DNA from: an uncultured Methanobrevibacter sp.
GTDB taxonomy: Archaea > Methanobacteriota > Methanobacteria > Methanobacteriales > Methanobacteriaceae
Direction: 5' to 3'
NCBI GenBank assembly: GCA_900319985.1
Contig: ONQL01000001.1
Span: 37,556 to 101,555, forward strand
DNA length: 64,000 nucleotides
Part shown: piece after piece, positions 16,450 through 26,510 of the stretch
Layout of the letters: every line of letters begins with the position of its first letter
Position numbering within the stretch: position 1 is the first letter of the stretch
Position numbers and translations under genes: made by a program
The notes under the pieces: model-generated
Databases searched by the model: none
The model's input: only the letters and a program-made list of their open reading frames with translations
What the model was told of the DNA's origin: nothing

Positions 16450-19338
16450 ATGTCTGATTCTGATAAAATTGATATGTTTAAAAATGATGTTCGTTATAGG
16501 GATAATATTGCTCATGTAGAGACTATTCCCGCTAAAAAAGCCAGTTTCAAAAAAGTGGACAATCTTAATGAAAAAATTATAGGATATCTGGAATCAAAAG
16601 ATATGAAATTATATGAACATCAGGCAGAAACCTATGAATCGATTAAGGATGGAGAACATGTCATTATCACCACTCCCACTGCATCAGGAAAGACATTGGC
16701 CTTTAATTTGCCCATACTTGAAACCATGATAGAGGACAGGGATGCAACAGCACTGTATATCTATCCTGCAAAGGCTCTTTCCAATGACCAGCTTCATGTG
16801 CTGGAAAATCTTGAAAAGGAACTGGACTTAAAGATTAATCCAAGAACATATGATGGGGATACTCCAAGGGAGGATAAGAGAAATATCCGTGAAAAATCAC
16901 GCATCGTGCTGACAAATCCCTATCAATTGCATCTTATTTTATCCTGGCATCACCAATGGTCTAGGTTTTATCGCAATTTGAGATATATCGTAATTGATGA
17001 GTCTCATTATTATAAAGGGGTTTTTGGGTCCAATGTGGCATTTTTAATTAAAAGGCTAAAAAGAATAGCCAATTTTTATGGTGCATATCCTCAGTTCATA
17101 TTGTCTTCAGCTACCCTTGCAAATCCTCTGGAACTTGCAAACAGATTGACGGGTGAGGAATTTAAGCTGGTTGACAATGACACTTCCCCAAGCGGTGAAA
17201 AGGACTTTATCTTATATAATCCTTTTAAAAATTACCGTAGAAACAAGGTCAATATGCATAATGCTCCTTCGGTACATATGGAAACAGAAAACATTTTCAT
17301 GTATATGATGTTAAAGGAAATTCAAACATTATGTTTCACCGTTTCAAGAAAAACCACTGAATTAATTGCAATGTGGGCTAAAAAGGACATGACTCAGGTT
17401 AAAGGAAAACTTGCCCATAGAATTGCAGCATATCGTGCAGGTTACAGGCCAGAGGAACGGCGTGAAATTGAAGACGGTCTTAAAAGCGGCAAGTATCTGG
17501 GAGTCACATGCACAAATGCATTGGAATTGGGTATTGATATAGGGTCTTTGGATGCTGTTATCATTTCAGGCTATCCTGGAACAATGATATCCACATGGCA
17601 ACAGGCTGGTCGTGCAGGCAGAAGCTCTCAGAAATCTTTGGCTGTTTTAATAGCTTTTGAAAACCAGCTTGACCAATATTTTATGAACAATCCAAAGTTT
17701 TTCTTTGATAAGCCTCATGAAAATGCAATCATTGATTTATCCAATCCTATCCTGCAGGAGGCTCACCTGCTGTGCGCTGCAAAGGAGCTGCCGCTGAAGT
17801 ATGATGAGATAGAAAAATATTTCCAAATTGATGATGACGCATTGGATGAAATTATTTCCAAAAAGGATTTGCATATCAATGCTCGGGGCGATTATATGTA
17901 TCCTTATGATGACAATCCTGCACTTGACCATTCCCTGGACCAAATTTCAGGCGAAGAATTTAAGATAATGAATAATGGAAACCTGCTTGAAACAATGGAG
18001 AAGTCACAGGTTTATAGGGAAGCCCATGAAGGAGCTATTTTAATCAACAAGGGAGACACCTATGTTGTAAACAGTGTAAGTCTATCAAGAGGATTTGTCA
18101 ATGTCAGCAAAAAAACTGTAGATTATCATACGATGGTTTTAAACCAGACAGACATCAATATCAAAAGGAAACTGTCCAAGACAAAATACGGCAATCTGAC
18201 AATCCATTTTGGGGAGCTGACAGTAAGCGAAGATTACTTCAAATACAAGAAAATGCAATTTTCAAAATCTGTAGCTACCTATCCGCTTGACCTGCCTCCT
18301 TTGAAATTCAATACCAAGGGATTATGGTTTACAATTCCAAAAAGCGTCAAGGATACTCTGGAAGACATGTTTCCAAATGAGGAAGAGGTGTTTGCAGGTG
18401 GCCTTCACGGGGCCGAACATGCATTGATTGGTCTTTTTCCTCTTCATACGATGTGTGATAGATTTGATATTGGGGGCCTTTCAACAAACTATCATGAGGA
18501 TACTCAGGAGGCTACCATTTTTATTTATGACGGTTATGAAGGTGGAATTGGAATATGTGAAAAAGCAGTGGATGTATTTGTTGACCTTTTGAAATCTACT
18601 CTTGACCTTTTAAACAACTGTACCTGCCAAAGCGGATGTCCTGCCTGTATATATTCCCCAAAATGCGGTAATGATAACAAGCCACTTCACAAGAATGCAA
18701 CAAAATACATTCTGGAATATATGTGCAGGTTGATATCTGATGACGCTTCAGCCGTAACTGAAAAGGTCAATGAAGAAATCATATCTGAAAAAGTAGACGA
18801 TGAGGAAGACATCCAATTCAAAGATGCACTGGAACTATACAATAAAAATGATTTCTCACAGGCGAAGGATATTTTAAATAATGTAATCAGTTCAAACAAG
18901 AATCACGTTGATTCTTTGGCTTTGATGGCTAAAATATTATATTTGCAGGATCAACGGGATATCTCCAAAATGTTTGTGAAAAGGGCATTGGCTATTGACA
19001 GGTCAAATGAAATGGCTAATGAACTTGATGTTTTATTGAATAATAGGCAGCCTTTGGCCAATGAAGATATTGATGTTGAAATCAATACCATAGACGATGA
19101 GGAAGTATTGTATGAAGAGGCATATGATTTATATGCACAGGGGGATTTGGATACTGCATCTGAACTCCTGAAAAAATTATTGGACTTTGACAGTAAAAAT
19201 TCAGAGGCTCTTGCCATGATGGGCTTGATATATTATCAATCAGGGATATTTCCAAAGGCTGTAGAATACTTTAAGAAAGCCTATAAAATAAATAAAAATG
19301 GTGAAATGGTTAAGGAGTTGAAAATGAGGGTATGTTAG
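16450..19338 (+). CDS. DEAD/DEAH helicase with DUF1998 zinc region and C-terminal TPRs
   Basis: The 962-residue protein starts with an SF2 helicase: TTPTASGKTLAF (Walker A), VIDESHYYKG (DESH box), LSSATLANP, and in the second RecA domain CTNALELGIDIG and QQAGRAGRSSQ. Residues about 640-750 form the DUF1998/MZB region, with cysteines in CTCQSGCPACIYSPKCG from residue 724. This is the YprA/MrfA/Hrq1 type, linked in other organisms to DNA cross-link repair. The last ~175 residues add TPR-like helical repeats (ALELYNKNDFSQAKDIL; AYDLYAQGDLDTASELL; YYQSGIFPKAVEYFKKA). ATG 16450 is preferred to GTG 16441. The upstream repair element and TATA box suggest regulated expression. Confidence 0.88.
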   Translation: MSDSDKIDMFKNDVRYRDNIAHVETIPAKKASFKKVDNLNEKIIGYLESKDMKLYEHQAETYESIKDGEHVIITTPTASGKTLAFNLPILETMIEDRDATALYIYPAKALSNDQLHVLENLEKELDLKINPRTYDGDTPREDKRNIREKSRIVLTNPYQLHLILSWHHQWSRFYRNLRYIVIDESHYYKGVFGSNVAFLIKRLKRIANFYGAYPQFILSSATLANPLELANRLTGEEFKLVDNDTSPSGEKDFILYNPFKNYRRNKVNMHNAPSVHMETENIFMYMMLKEIQTLCFTVSRKTTELIAMWAKKDMTQVKGKLAHRIAAYRAGYRPEERREIEDGLKSGKYLGVTCTNALELGIDIGSLDAVIISGYPGTMISTWQQAGRAGRSSQKSLAVLIAFENQLDQYFMNNPKFFFDKPHENAIIDLSNPILQEAHLLCAAKELPLKYDEIEKYFQIDDDALDEIISKKDLHINARGDYMYPYDDNPALDHSLDQISGEEFKIMNNGNLLETMEKSQVYREAHEGAILINKGDTYVVNSVSLSRGFVNVSKKTVDYHTMVLNQTDINIKRKLSKTKYGNLTIHFGELTVSEDYFKYKKMQFSKSVATYPLDLPPLKFNTKGLWFTIPKSVKDTLEDMFPNEEEVFAGGLHGAEHALIGLFPLHTMCDRFDIGGLSTNYHEDTQEATIFIYDGYEGGIGICEKAVDVFVDLLKSTLDLLNNCTCQSGCPACIYSPKCGNDNKPLHKNATKYILEYMCRLISDDASAVTEKVNEEIISEKVDDEEDIQFKDALELYNKNDFSQAKDILNNVISSNKNHVDSLALMAKILYLQDQRDISKMFVKRALAIDRSNEMANELDVLLNNRQPLANEDIDVEINTIDDEEVLYEEAYDLYAQGDLDTASELLKKLLDFDSKNSEALAMMGLIYYQSGIFPKAVEYFKKAYKINKNGEMVKELKMRVC

Positions 19339-19343
19339 TCAGT

Positions 19344-20483
19344 TCATCCGTAAGGTGTGAAACCCTCTTCAAAGTGTTCGCGAAGTTTTTCCAGCTCTTT
19401 AGGGATGTTAATTTTCTGTGTACAATGGTCGATACATTCTTTACAATATGTGCACTTGTCAGCAGGTGTTTCTTCGTTTTTGAGTTTATCATAGTATAAT
19501 CTATAAATGTTTGATTCAGGCTGGTTTTTGCTTGCATTATAAATGTGGAAATAATCTGAGATTGGAATTTCAGAGGGACATGAATCTAAACAGTATTCAC
19601 ATTCGCTGCATGGAACTGCAAGTTTTGAATAAAGTTTTTCAGCCATTTTTGATAGGAATTCATTTTCTTCATTGGTTATTGGCTCAAAGTTTTCAAACGT
19701 ATCGCAGTTATCATCCATATCACTCATTTTGTTCATTCCGCATAGGACCATTTTCACATGTTCAAGTGATGCGCAGAATCTTATTGCAAAGCTGGCGATA
19801 GATTTGTCGGGATTAAATTCATTAAAATCATTTTTAATTTCTTTAGGTGGATTGACGATAACTCCGCCTTTCAAGGGTTCCATTACATATACGTCAAGAC
19901 CGTACTCCACACATAAGTCATAGCATTTGTGTGCCTGAATTGATTTGTCTTCCCAATCAAGGTAGTTAAGCTCCAATTGGACGATATCCAACATGTCGCC
20001 ATACTTGTCGAGAACTTTTTTTAGCAAATCAGCATTGTCATGGAAACTGAATCCGATTTTTTTGGCTGTTCCGTTTTCCTTCATTTTTTTAATATATTCA
20101 AATGAATTATTTTCTTCAGCTAATTTTAACCAGGGTATGTTAATATTGTGGATGAAAAAAACGTCAAAATAGTCAATTCCGAGCCTTTCAAGCATTTCAT
20201 TAACGAATTTATCGTTATCTTCAGGTGAAGTCAATGCCCATGTCGGCATCTTATCGCAAATCTGATATGATTCTCTAGGGTATCTTTCGACGATTGCCTT
20301 TCTGATGGCCACTTCACTGACTCCATTGTGGTAAGCGTATGATGTGTCAAAATAGTTAAATCCTTTTTCCATGTATTTGTCAACCATTTCGTTAAATAGT
20401 TCCTGGTCAATTTTTGCAGGGTCCTTAATGTCGGTTTGCGGCAGTCTCATACAGCCGAAACCAAATTTTGATTTGTAATCCAT
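19344..20483 (-). CDS. Aldo/keto reductase with two C-terminal [4Fe-4S] motifs
   Basis: This 379-residue protein combines an aldo/keto reductase barrel (FGFGCMRLPQTD, FDTSYAYHNG with the catalytic Asp/Tyr region, FFIHNI) with a ferredoxin-like tail. The tail holds CSECEYCLDSCP and CTYCKECIDHC, enough for two [4Fe-4S] clusters. Such COG1453-type oxidoreductases are common in anaerobes; the substrate is unknown. I chose ATG 20483 over the upstream in-frame start at 20522 because GGAGAT precedes it and homology begins there. It is convergent with the preceding helicase gene, five bases apart. Confidence 0.85.
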   Translation of the reverse strand: MDYKSKFGFGCMRLPQTDIKDPAKIDQELFNEMVDKYMEKGFNYFDTSYAYHNGVSEVAIRKAIVERYPRESYQICDKMPTWALTSPEDNDKFVNEMLERLGIDYFDVFFIHNINIPWLKLAEENNSFEYIKKMKENGTAKKIGFSFHDNADLLKKVLDKYGDMLDIVQLELNYLDWEDKSIQAHKCYDLCVEYGLDVYVMEPLKGGVIVNPPKEIKNDFNEFNPDKSIASFAIRFCASLEHVKMVLCGMNKMSDMDDNCDTFENFEPITNEENEFLSKMAEKLYSKLAVPCSECEYCLDSCPSEIPISDYFHIYNASKNQPESNIYRLYYDKLKNEETPADKCTYCKECIDHCTQKINIPKELEKLREHFEEGFTPYG

Positions 20484-20672
20484 AATGCTATCTCCAAAAT
20501 TATAACTAGTTTTATATATCAATTACAATATATTTATATGTTGTCAATTGCAACAGTTTATTGTTATTTTTTTAAATTTCAAATTATTACTGGGATATTG
20601 TCAGAATATTAAATATGTTTATTAATAAACAAAACTAAAATTATAATATTAATATTTAATAGGAGACATAAA

Positions 20673-21050
20673 ATGCATGAATTATCAATGGCTCAAGGTA
20701 TTCTTAATGCAGTTATAGAAACTGCAGAAAGCAATAATGCAACTGAGGTTAATGAAGTCACTATAGAACTTGGCAGACTGGCAATGGTAAATCCTGAACA
20801 ATTGAAATTTATTTTAGGAGTTTTAGTTGAAAACACTATTGTTGAAGATGCAGAAATTAAGTTTGAGGAGATTCCTGTAGAAATTGACTGCCGTGAATGT
20901 GAATTTCATGGAAGCGCCATACTTGATGATAAAGATCATTATGCCCCTATGGTTAAATGTCCTGAGTGCGATAGTCTTGCAGTTGAAATCCTTAACGGAA
21001 GAGACATTGTTGTTAAAAATATTGTTATAGAAAAACCTGAAGATAATTAA
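20673..21050 (+). CDS. hypA: Hydrogenase/urease nickel chaperone HypA
   Basis: The 125-residue protein begins with the invariant MHELSMAQGIL; the His2 of MHE is a nickel ligand. A zinc site is formed by IDCRECEF and VKCPECDS. HypA delivers nickel to [NiFe] hydrogenases, which this organism needs for H2-dependent methanogenesis. The ATG follows TAGGAGAC. hypB starts 18 bases after its stop, so they are an operon. The C-terminal DIVVKNIVIEKPEDN is typical. Confidence 0.96.
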   Translation: MHELSMAQGILNAVIETAESNNATEVNEVTIELGRLAMVNPEQLKFILGVLVENTIVEDAEIKFEEIPVEIDCRECEFHGSAILDDKDHYAPMVKCPECDSLAVEILNGRDIVVKNIVIEKPEDN

Positions 21051-21068
21051 TTAAAAGGAGTTGAAAAT

Positions 21069-21725
21069 ATGCACCAAGTGGCTGATGTTGAAGTAGCAAA
21101 AAATATTATGGATGCCAATAAGAGATTGGCTGAAAAGAATTTAAAAAATCTGGAAGATAAGGAAATATTCTGTGTTGATTTTGTTGGAGCCATTGGTTCT
21201 GGTAAAACAACTTTAATTGAAGAAATTATTGATAATACTGATTATAATATAGGCGTAATTGCAGGAGATGTTATATCTGAATTTGATGCCGGACGTATTG
21301 AAAAGCATGATGTGCCTGTAGTAGGTTTAAATACAGGTAAAGAATGTCATTTAGATGCCCATTTGGTAGGTCATGGTCTTCATGATTTGCCGTTGGATGA
21401 TTTGGATATGATTATCATCGAAAATGTTGGAAATTTAATTTGTCCTGTTGACTTTGAATTGGGTTCTCATATGAGAATAGTCGTTGTCAGTGTTACTGAA
21501 GGGGATGACACTGTTGAAAAACACCCATTGATTTTCAAAACTTCAGATGCAGTCGTAATTAACAAGGTCGATTTGGCAGAGGCGGTTGGTGCTGATGCTG
21601 ATAAGATGGTTGCTGATGCTAAAAAATTAAATCCAAATGTTAAAATCATCAAATCCAGCCTTAAACAGGGCAGCGGATTGGATGAAATTATCAAAGCTAT
21701 TGAAGAAAAGAAGAATAGTTTATAA
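21069..21725 (+). CDS. hypB: Hydrogenase maturation GTPase HypB
   Basis: This 218-residue SIMIBI-class GTPase has P-loop FVGAIGSGKTTLIEEI, the switch region VIAGDVISEFDAGRIEKHDVPV, the metal site GKECHLDAHLVGHGL, switch II IIENVGNLICP, and the NKxD guanine specificity motif VINKVDLAEA. It hydrolyses GTP during nickel insertion with HypA. There is no long N-terminal His-rich extension. It follows hypA with a ribosome site AAAGGAG, and DUF354 follows with an 18-base gap. Confidence 0.96.
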   Translation: MHQVADVEVAKNIMDANKRLAEKNLKNLEDKEIFCVDFVGAIGSGKTTLIEEIIDNTDYNIGVIAGDVISEFDAGRIEKHDVPVVGLNTGKECHLDAHLVGHGLHDLPLDDLDMIIIENVGNLICPVDFELGSHMRIVVVSVTEGDDTVEKHPLIFKTSDAVVINKVDLAEAVGADADKMVADAKKLNPNVKIIKSSLKQGSGLDEIIKAIEEKKNSL

Positions 21726-21743
21726 TTGCTTTAAGGTGGTTTC

Positions 21744-22775
21744 ATGAAAGTATGGGTCGATATATCAAATGCTCCTCATGTGAGATTTTTTAAGGATGTA
21801 ATCAAATATCTTGAAGCTGAAGGTGAGGATGTAATAGTTACCGCAAGACAATTTGGTGATATTCATAAACTGATGGATATGTATGATATCGATTTTATAT
21901 CTGTTGGCAAGCATGGTGTAAGTTTATATGACAAATTAAAGGAAAGCACATCAAGAGTTTATAATCTTGTTGATGTTATTCATGATGAAAAGGTGGATGT
22001 TGCCCTTAGCAAGCATTCTATAGAACTTCCTAGAATTTCATTCGGTCTGGGAATTCCAAGTCTATACGTTTTAGATAATGAACATGCATTGGCTGCCAAT
22101 AAGCTGACCCTTCCGTTATGTGACAGAATAATCACTCCTAACATAATAGACATGTGGAAACTGATGAAATTTGGAGCCGATCCTAATACTATTATCTCTT
22201 ATGATGGAACTTCTGAATTGATGCATTTTAAAAGTTTCAAATATAATGATAATGTTTTTGATGATTTGAACCTTGATTTGAAACATCCGAGAACTATATT
22301 GATGAGACCAGAACCTTCCCTTGCTTCATATTTGGATGCTGATTGTAGAAAATCAGTTTTGTCCCCTATTGTTGATGAACTAAAAAATGTGGCTAACATT
22401 TTGGTTCTTCCAAGATTCAAGGAACAGGCTGAAATATTTGAGGGAATCGAAAATGTTTCAATATTGAAGCCGCCTGTAGATACTTCAAGCATAATCAAAA
22501 AATGTGATTTAGTAATTGGTGCTGGAGGAACAATGAACAGGGAGGCCGCAATTTTACAGACTCCTGTAATATCATGTTATCCTGGAGATACATTGTCTGT
22601 GGACCAATATTATATCAATAAAGGTTTAATGTATAGATCTGTCAATACTGAAGATGTTATCAACAAGGCATTGGAGTTCATAGTCAATCCACATGAAAAA
22701 ATTGATGTTAAGACTGATGACCTATTCCAGATAATTATCGATAATCTTTATGATTTAGCCAGAAATGGTAAATAG
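21744..22775 (+). CDS. DUF354 family (glycosyltransferase-like fold)
   Basis: The 343-residue protein opens with MKVWVDISNAPHVRFFKDVI and ENVSILKPPVDTSSIIKKCDLVIGAGGTMNREAAIL, the pattern of DUF354. That family resembles GT-B glycosyltransferases such as UDP-GlcNAc 2-epimerase (the GxGGTxxREAA loop binds nucleotide phosphate). Its function is unknown, although a surface polysaccharide role is plausible. It sits last in the hypA-hypB operon (ATG after AAGGTGG). A tRNA gene follows. Confidence 0.78.
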   Translation: MKVWVDISNAPHVRFFKDVIKYLEAEGEDVIVTARQFGDIHKLMDMYDIDFISVGKHGVSLYDKLKESTSRVYNLVDVIHDEKVDVALSKHSIELPRISFGLGIPSLYVLDNEHALAANKLTLPLCDRIITPNIIDMWKLMKFGADPNTIISYDGTSELMHFKSFKYNDNVFDDLNLDLKHPRTILMRPEPSLASYLDADCRKSVLSPIVDELKNVANILVLPRFKEQAEIFEGIENVSILKPPVDTSSIIKKCDLVIGAGGTMNREAAILQTPVISCYPGDTLSVDQYYINKGLMYRSVNTEDVINKALEFIVNPHEKIDVKTDDLFQIIIDNLYDLARNGK

Positions 22776-22831
22776 TTTTTTATAGTAGATAATGCCATAT
22801 ATAATTATTAGTATTTAACTTAAATTTTTTT

Positions 22832-22904
<73 letters not shown>

Positions 22905-22943
22905 CTTTTATATTTTTAAATTGATAAAAATTGTGATTAGAAT

Positions 22944-24026
22944 ATGTTATTAATTGCTCAAAATCATTTACAATTAATTGTAGAAGTTGCAATAATGTTA
23001 TTTGTAATATGGGTGTTCACTCTTAACTTAATTCCATTATCTCTTAGTGTTGTAACATTTTTGTCCCTATTTTTAATGGGTGGTTTCACACTTCTTTTTG
23101 GAGCAGATATTGCATTGTTAGTAATATCTTCGAGTCAAGCAGAATTCACTCACCCTTTTGGACCCTTGGCATTACTTGCGACCATAACCGCATTTGCTTC
23201 GCTGAAGGTGATGAAGGAATCGGGTGTAGATATAAGGCCGCTTAGAAGATTTGTAATATTATTTACTGTAGGTATTACTGTATTCGGTGGATTAATGCAC
23301 AGGTCTTTCTTGATTTTATGGGTTTTAGGATTGTTCTTAGGTTATTTAATAATTTCAAAATCATTCAGAGAAAAAACAGTTCTTACCGGTAAAAGAATTT
23401 TAATGTTTGTAGGAATTGCTGTTGTAGGTTTAGTTTCTCTTGAAGCTTTATCTCGAGTGACTGGAATGACCATTTTCTCTCCACTTTTAAGATTAGGTAG
23501 GATTGAACAATATTCCTTATCAAGTATTAAAACAGTATTAAATAACATTCAGTTAATTGGACACAGCGGTAAGGCATCTTATTGGGGTATTGAAGGAACA
23601 GCATTTGCCGAAGGTTATATCACCTTGCCGATGCAATTTGTTTTATTCTTTGGTTTGCCATTCCCTATGTTCTTTGGTATATTGGTTAACCAGAAAGATA
23701 CAATTGATTATATGCTTCCGGGCATATTTGGATATGGTTTTGACTTTGGATATTTAGGTTTAGTTGGATTGATGGTATTTACTTTAGGAACTATAGTAAT
23801 CGGTCTTAAAGTATTGACTCAATACAGAGAAAAAAGAGAGAAAAATAATAAAAAATATCTTGGTAGAGAGGTATTATTAACAGGTGCATTAGCTTCATTT
23901 TGTGCACAATCTTTAATTGGTTTATTTGTATTTAACAGAACAATCAATGGTATGGCATTGTTAACTTTCATATTTGTTGGAACATTGATTTTAGCTAATG
24001 TAGTTTCACTTAAAACAAGATCATAG
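22944..24026 (+). CDS. Polytopic membrane protein of a methanogen-conserved cluster
   Basis: This 360-residue protein is strongly hydrophobic, with about eight to nine transmembrane helices (for example residues 8-30, 37-63, 76-95 and the last helix near 335-355). I do not recognise a catalytic motif. It is followed closely (12 bases) by DUF1890 and DUF1894 genes, which are found mostly in methanogens, so it probably acts in the same unknown membrane-linked process. A transporter is possible but not shown. ATG 22944 follows GTGAT. Confidence 0.62.
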   Translation: MLLIAQNHLQLIVEVAIMLFVIWVFTLNLIPLSLSVVTFLSLFLMGGFTLLFGADIALLVISSSQAEFTHPFGPLALLATITAFASLKVMKESGVDIRPLRRFVILFTVGITVFGGLMHRSFLILWVLGLFLGYLIISKSFREKTVLTGKRILMFVGIAVVGLVSLEALSRVTGMTIFSPLLRLGRIEQYSLSSIKTVLNNIQLIGHSGKASYWGIEGTAFAEGYITLPMQFVLFFGLPFPMFFGILVNQKDTIDYMLPGIFGYGFDFGYLGLVGLMVFTLGTIVIGLKVLTQYREKREKNNKKYLGREVLLTGALASFCAQSLIGLFVFNRTINGMALLTFIFVGTLILANVVSLKTRS

Positions 24027-24038
24027 GAGTAATTATAA

Positions 24039-24497
24039 ATGAAAGCATTAGTATTACTTGGATGTCCTGAAACTCCATCACAAACTCCGATGGCAGTTTA
24101 TGTCTTCAATAAATTGACAAAACTGGGTTATGATACAACAATTGCTGCCAATCCTGCAGCTTCAAAATTAGTAAAGATATCTGACCCTGAAGGATATTAT
24201 AAACTTAATTTAGTTGATTTGGAAAGAACTTTGGGAGAAATTAATGAAGGTGATTATGATTTATTGGTAGGATTTGTACATAAGGACGCCGCAGCTTCTT
24301 TTTTTGTAACTTTCGATCAAATTTTAAATACCAAATCTCTCGCATTAGTGTTTTCAAGGGATATTAATGAAGTTGAAGAATTTGTTAATATGATTGAAGA
24401 AAGTGGAAGCAATGCTAAGATAGAGGCTATAAGGGCATTCCACAATCCTTCACCGATTAAAGTCAAATTCGATAAAGCAATCAAGGAGTTTGAATGA
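24039..24497 (+). CDS. DUF1890 family protein
   Basis: The 152-residue protein begins with MKALVLLGCPETPSQTPMAVYVFNKLTKLGYD, matching the methanogen DUF1890 family (Rossmann-like, with conserved Cys and PETP). The function is unknown. It is preceded by a ribosome site AGGAG and lies between the membrane protein and DUF1894, the arrangement usual for this pair. The following gene starts one base after its stop. Confidence 0.78.
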   Translation: MKALVLLGCPETPSQTPMAVYVFNKLTKLGYDTTIAANPAASKLVKISDPEGYYKLNLVDLERTLGEINEGDYDLLVGFVHKDAAASFFVTFDQILNTKSLALVFSRDINEVEEFVNMIEESGSNAKIEAIRAFHNPSPIKVKFDKAIKEFE

Positions 24498-24498
24498 T

Positions 24499-24813
24499 AT
24501 GTCTTTTTGTTTAGATACTTATCTTCAACAGTCAGATAATTATGAAATCCATGCTTCAAAAGCTGGTTTTAAGGACTGTGCAATGATTATCAGATATAAG
24601 GCTGATGATTTAGTTTACATAAAACCTGGAGATGAGGTTTTAGGCGTTAGGGTTATTGGAATTCCACCAATACCAATTGGTTTTGACAATGAAAAAGGGA
24701 CTGTTTTTCTTCCTTATACCAAACCGTGTCATGGAACATCTGTTGTTGAATTGCCAATAGATAAAGAAGAAGTTGAAAAAATAAAGAAACTAGACACTGG
24801 TAATAAAAAATGA
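24499..24813 (+). CDS. DUF1894 family protein
   Basis: This 104-residue protein has YKADDLVYIKPGDEVLGVRVIGIPPIPIGFDNEKG and CHGTSVVELP, matching the small methanogen family DUF1894. The function is unknown. I chose ATG 24499 because AAGGAG (24483-24488) gives ten-base spacing; the in-frame TTG at 24490 would be only one base from it. Its stop overlaps the start of the methionine synthase gene by four bases (ATGA). Confidence 0.78.
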   Translation: MSFCLDTYLQQSDNYEIHASKAGFKDCAMIIRYKADDLVYIKPGDEVLGVRVIGIPPIPIGFDNEKGTVFLPYTKPCHGTSVVELPIDKEEVEKIKKLDTGNKK

Positions 24814-25754
24814 AATCAACTGTTGTAGGTAGCTTTCCTAGTGAAGAAAGCTCACCGTCTAGTTTTAAAGATAAGTTATCCAGTGCTTTGGGGGCTTACG
24901 ATCCATTTAAAAAAGCAATTAAAGACAGCGTTATCGCTCAGCTTGATGCAGGTGTGGATATAGTCTCTGATGGTCAGGTTAGAGGAGATATGGTTTCTAT
25001 TTTTACAAAATATATTCCTGGGATGAAATTGGAAGATGGCAACACTGTTGTAGTTTCCAAAATTAGAAGACCAACTCAGGAAATATCAGTTAAAGATTTG
25101 AATTATGCAGGCAGTGTTGTTAAGGATTATTATAATGGTAAAATTCCGGAAGGTAAGGGAATTAAAGGAATTATTACAGGTCCAACAACTATTATTCATT
25201 CTTCAAGAATTCAATCTTTTTATAAAAATAAGGAAGATGCAATAATTGATTTGGCAAATTCACTTAAATTTGAAGTGGATGCCATAGCCAAAAAGGCTAA
25301 TCCTGTTTATATTCAAGTTGATGAACCGTTCTTGTCAACTGGAATGGTTGATATGAAAGTAGCAAAGGAAGCTATTGATATTTTACATGAAAATCTTGAA
25401 GTCCCATTGGCTATGCATGTTTGTGGAACCTTAGAAGATGCATTCAAAGACCTTGCTAATTTCAACGTTGATATTCTGGATATGGAATTTGCAGGAAATA
25501 ATGTAAATTTGGATGTTTTGGAAAAAAATGCAAGTTTGATAAAAAATAAAAAAATAGGTTTTGGATGTGTCGATTCATCTGTTAATGAGGTTGATGAAAT
25601 TTCCGATATTGATAATCTTGTTTCTAAGGCAGTTGACATTGTGGGCAAAGATAATTTGCTTCTAGATCCGGACTGTGGATTAAGGAGAGCCCCTAAGGAT
25701 GTTGCTTTTGAAAAATTAAGATTGATGAATCAAATTAAGGATAAATATACCTAA
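24810..25754 (+). CDS. Core MetE-type methionine synthase
   Basis: The 314-residue protein corresponds to the C-terminal catalytic half of MetE: MKSTVVGSFPSEE at the start, the zinc-site His/Cys in AMHVCGTLEDAF (near residue 205), the acidic loop VDEPFLS, and the second zinc Cys in PDCGLRRAPKDVA. In methanogens this short form transfers a methyl group from a corrinoid donor to homocysteine, rather than from folate. It is translationally coupled to DUF1894, so that cluster may be linked to methyl or corrinoid chemistry. Confidence 0.86.
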   Translation: MKSTVVGSFPSEESSPSSFKDKLSSALGAYDPFKKAIKDSVIAQLDAGVDIVSDGQVRGDMVSIFTKYIPGMKLEDGNTVVVSKIRRPTQEISVKDLNYAGSVVKDYYNGKIPEGKGIKGIITGPTTIIHSSRIQSFYKNKEDAIIDLANSLKFEVDAIAKKANPVYIQVDEPFLSTGMVDMKVAKEAIDILHENLEVPLAMHVCGTLEDAFKDLANFNVDILDMEFAGNNVNLDVLEKNASLIKNKKIGFGCVDSSVNEVDEISDIDNLVSKAVDIVGKDNLLLDPDCGLRRAPKDVAFEKLRLMNQIKDKYT

Positions 25755-25764
25755 TGCTGATATA

Positions 25765-26469
25765 ATGAATAAAAAAATCAAGATAATAATTATAATTGTT
25801 GTTGTTTTAGTTTTAGCTTATACTGCGTTCTATTTCACTGATTATAGACATGCCGAAAAAAAGGCAACTGATTTGTTAAACGGAACTGAGAACGTTTCTG
25901 TAGTTAAACAGGATTATGGGTATTTTCTAAATGGTTCAGGTAATGACACTTTGCTAATTTTTTATCCTGGAGCTAAAAATGATTATTTATCTTATCTTCC
26001 CCTTTTGATGAATATTTCTAGTAGGGGAGTCGATTGTGCCTTAGTTCAAATGCCTTTCAATTTCGCATTTTTAGGTGAGAATACAGCCGATTCAATAATT
26101 GATTCAACTAATTATTCTCATTATGTATTGGCGGGTCATTCATTGGGTGGACTTTCTGCAGCTGGATTTACCAATCATAGTGGTAAAGGTGATGCTGTTG
26201 TATTATTGGCTGCATATCCGAACAGTCATGTAAGCAAACCTGTCTTGTCAATTTACGGTTCCAATGATAAGATACTAAATATGAAGGCCTATAATGAGTC
26301 AAAGCCATTGATGGACAACTTGACTGAATTTGTAATTGATGGTGGTAATCATGAGCAATTTGCTTATTATGGCTATCAGGAAGGTGATGGAGAAGCAAAA
26401 ATCACTCCTGAAGATCAGCAAAAGCAAACTGCGGATAAAATATTGGAATTCATCAGTAAATTGTCTTAA
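25765..26469 (+). CDS. Membrane-anchored alpha/beta hydrolase
   Basis: The 234-residue protein has an N-terminal transmembrane helix (IIIIIVVVLVLAYTAFYF, residues 8-25), then an alpha/beta hydrolase domain facing outside. The nucleophile elbow is AGHSLGG (Ser near 119), an acid candidate is SIYGSNDKI, and the catalytic His is in DGGNHEQFAYYGY. It resembles DUF-type hydrolases that have GGNHxQF. The substrate is unknown. It starts 10 bases after the methionine synthase stop. A symmetrical terminator follows at 26511-26533. Confidence 0.75.
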   Translation: MNKKIKIIIIIVVVLVLAYTAFYFTDYRHAEKKATDLLNGTENVSVVKQDYGYFLNGSGNDTLLIFYPGAKNDYLSYLPLLMNISSRGVDCALVQMPFNFAFLGENTADSIIDSTNYSHYVLAGHSLGGLSAAGFTNHSGKGDAVVLLAAYPNSHVSKPVLSIYGSNDKILNMKAYNESKPLMDNLTEFVIDGGNHEQFAYYGYQEGDGEAKITPEDQQKQTADKILEFISKLS

Positions 26470-26510
26470 ATTTTTTGATTAAATGCCTAATTTAAAAAAA
26501 TAAAAGTAGT

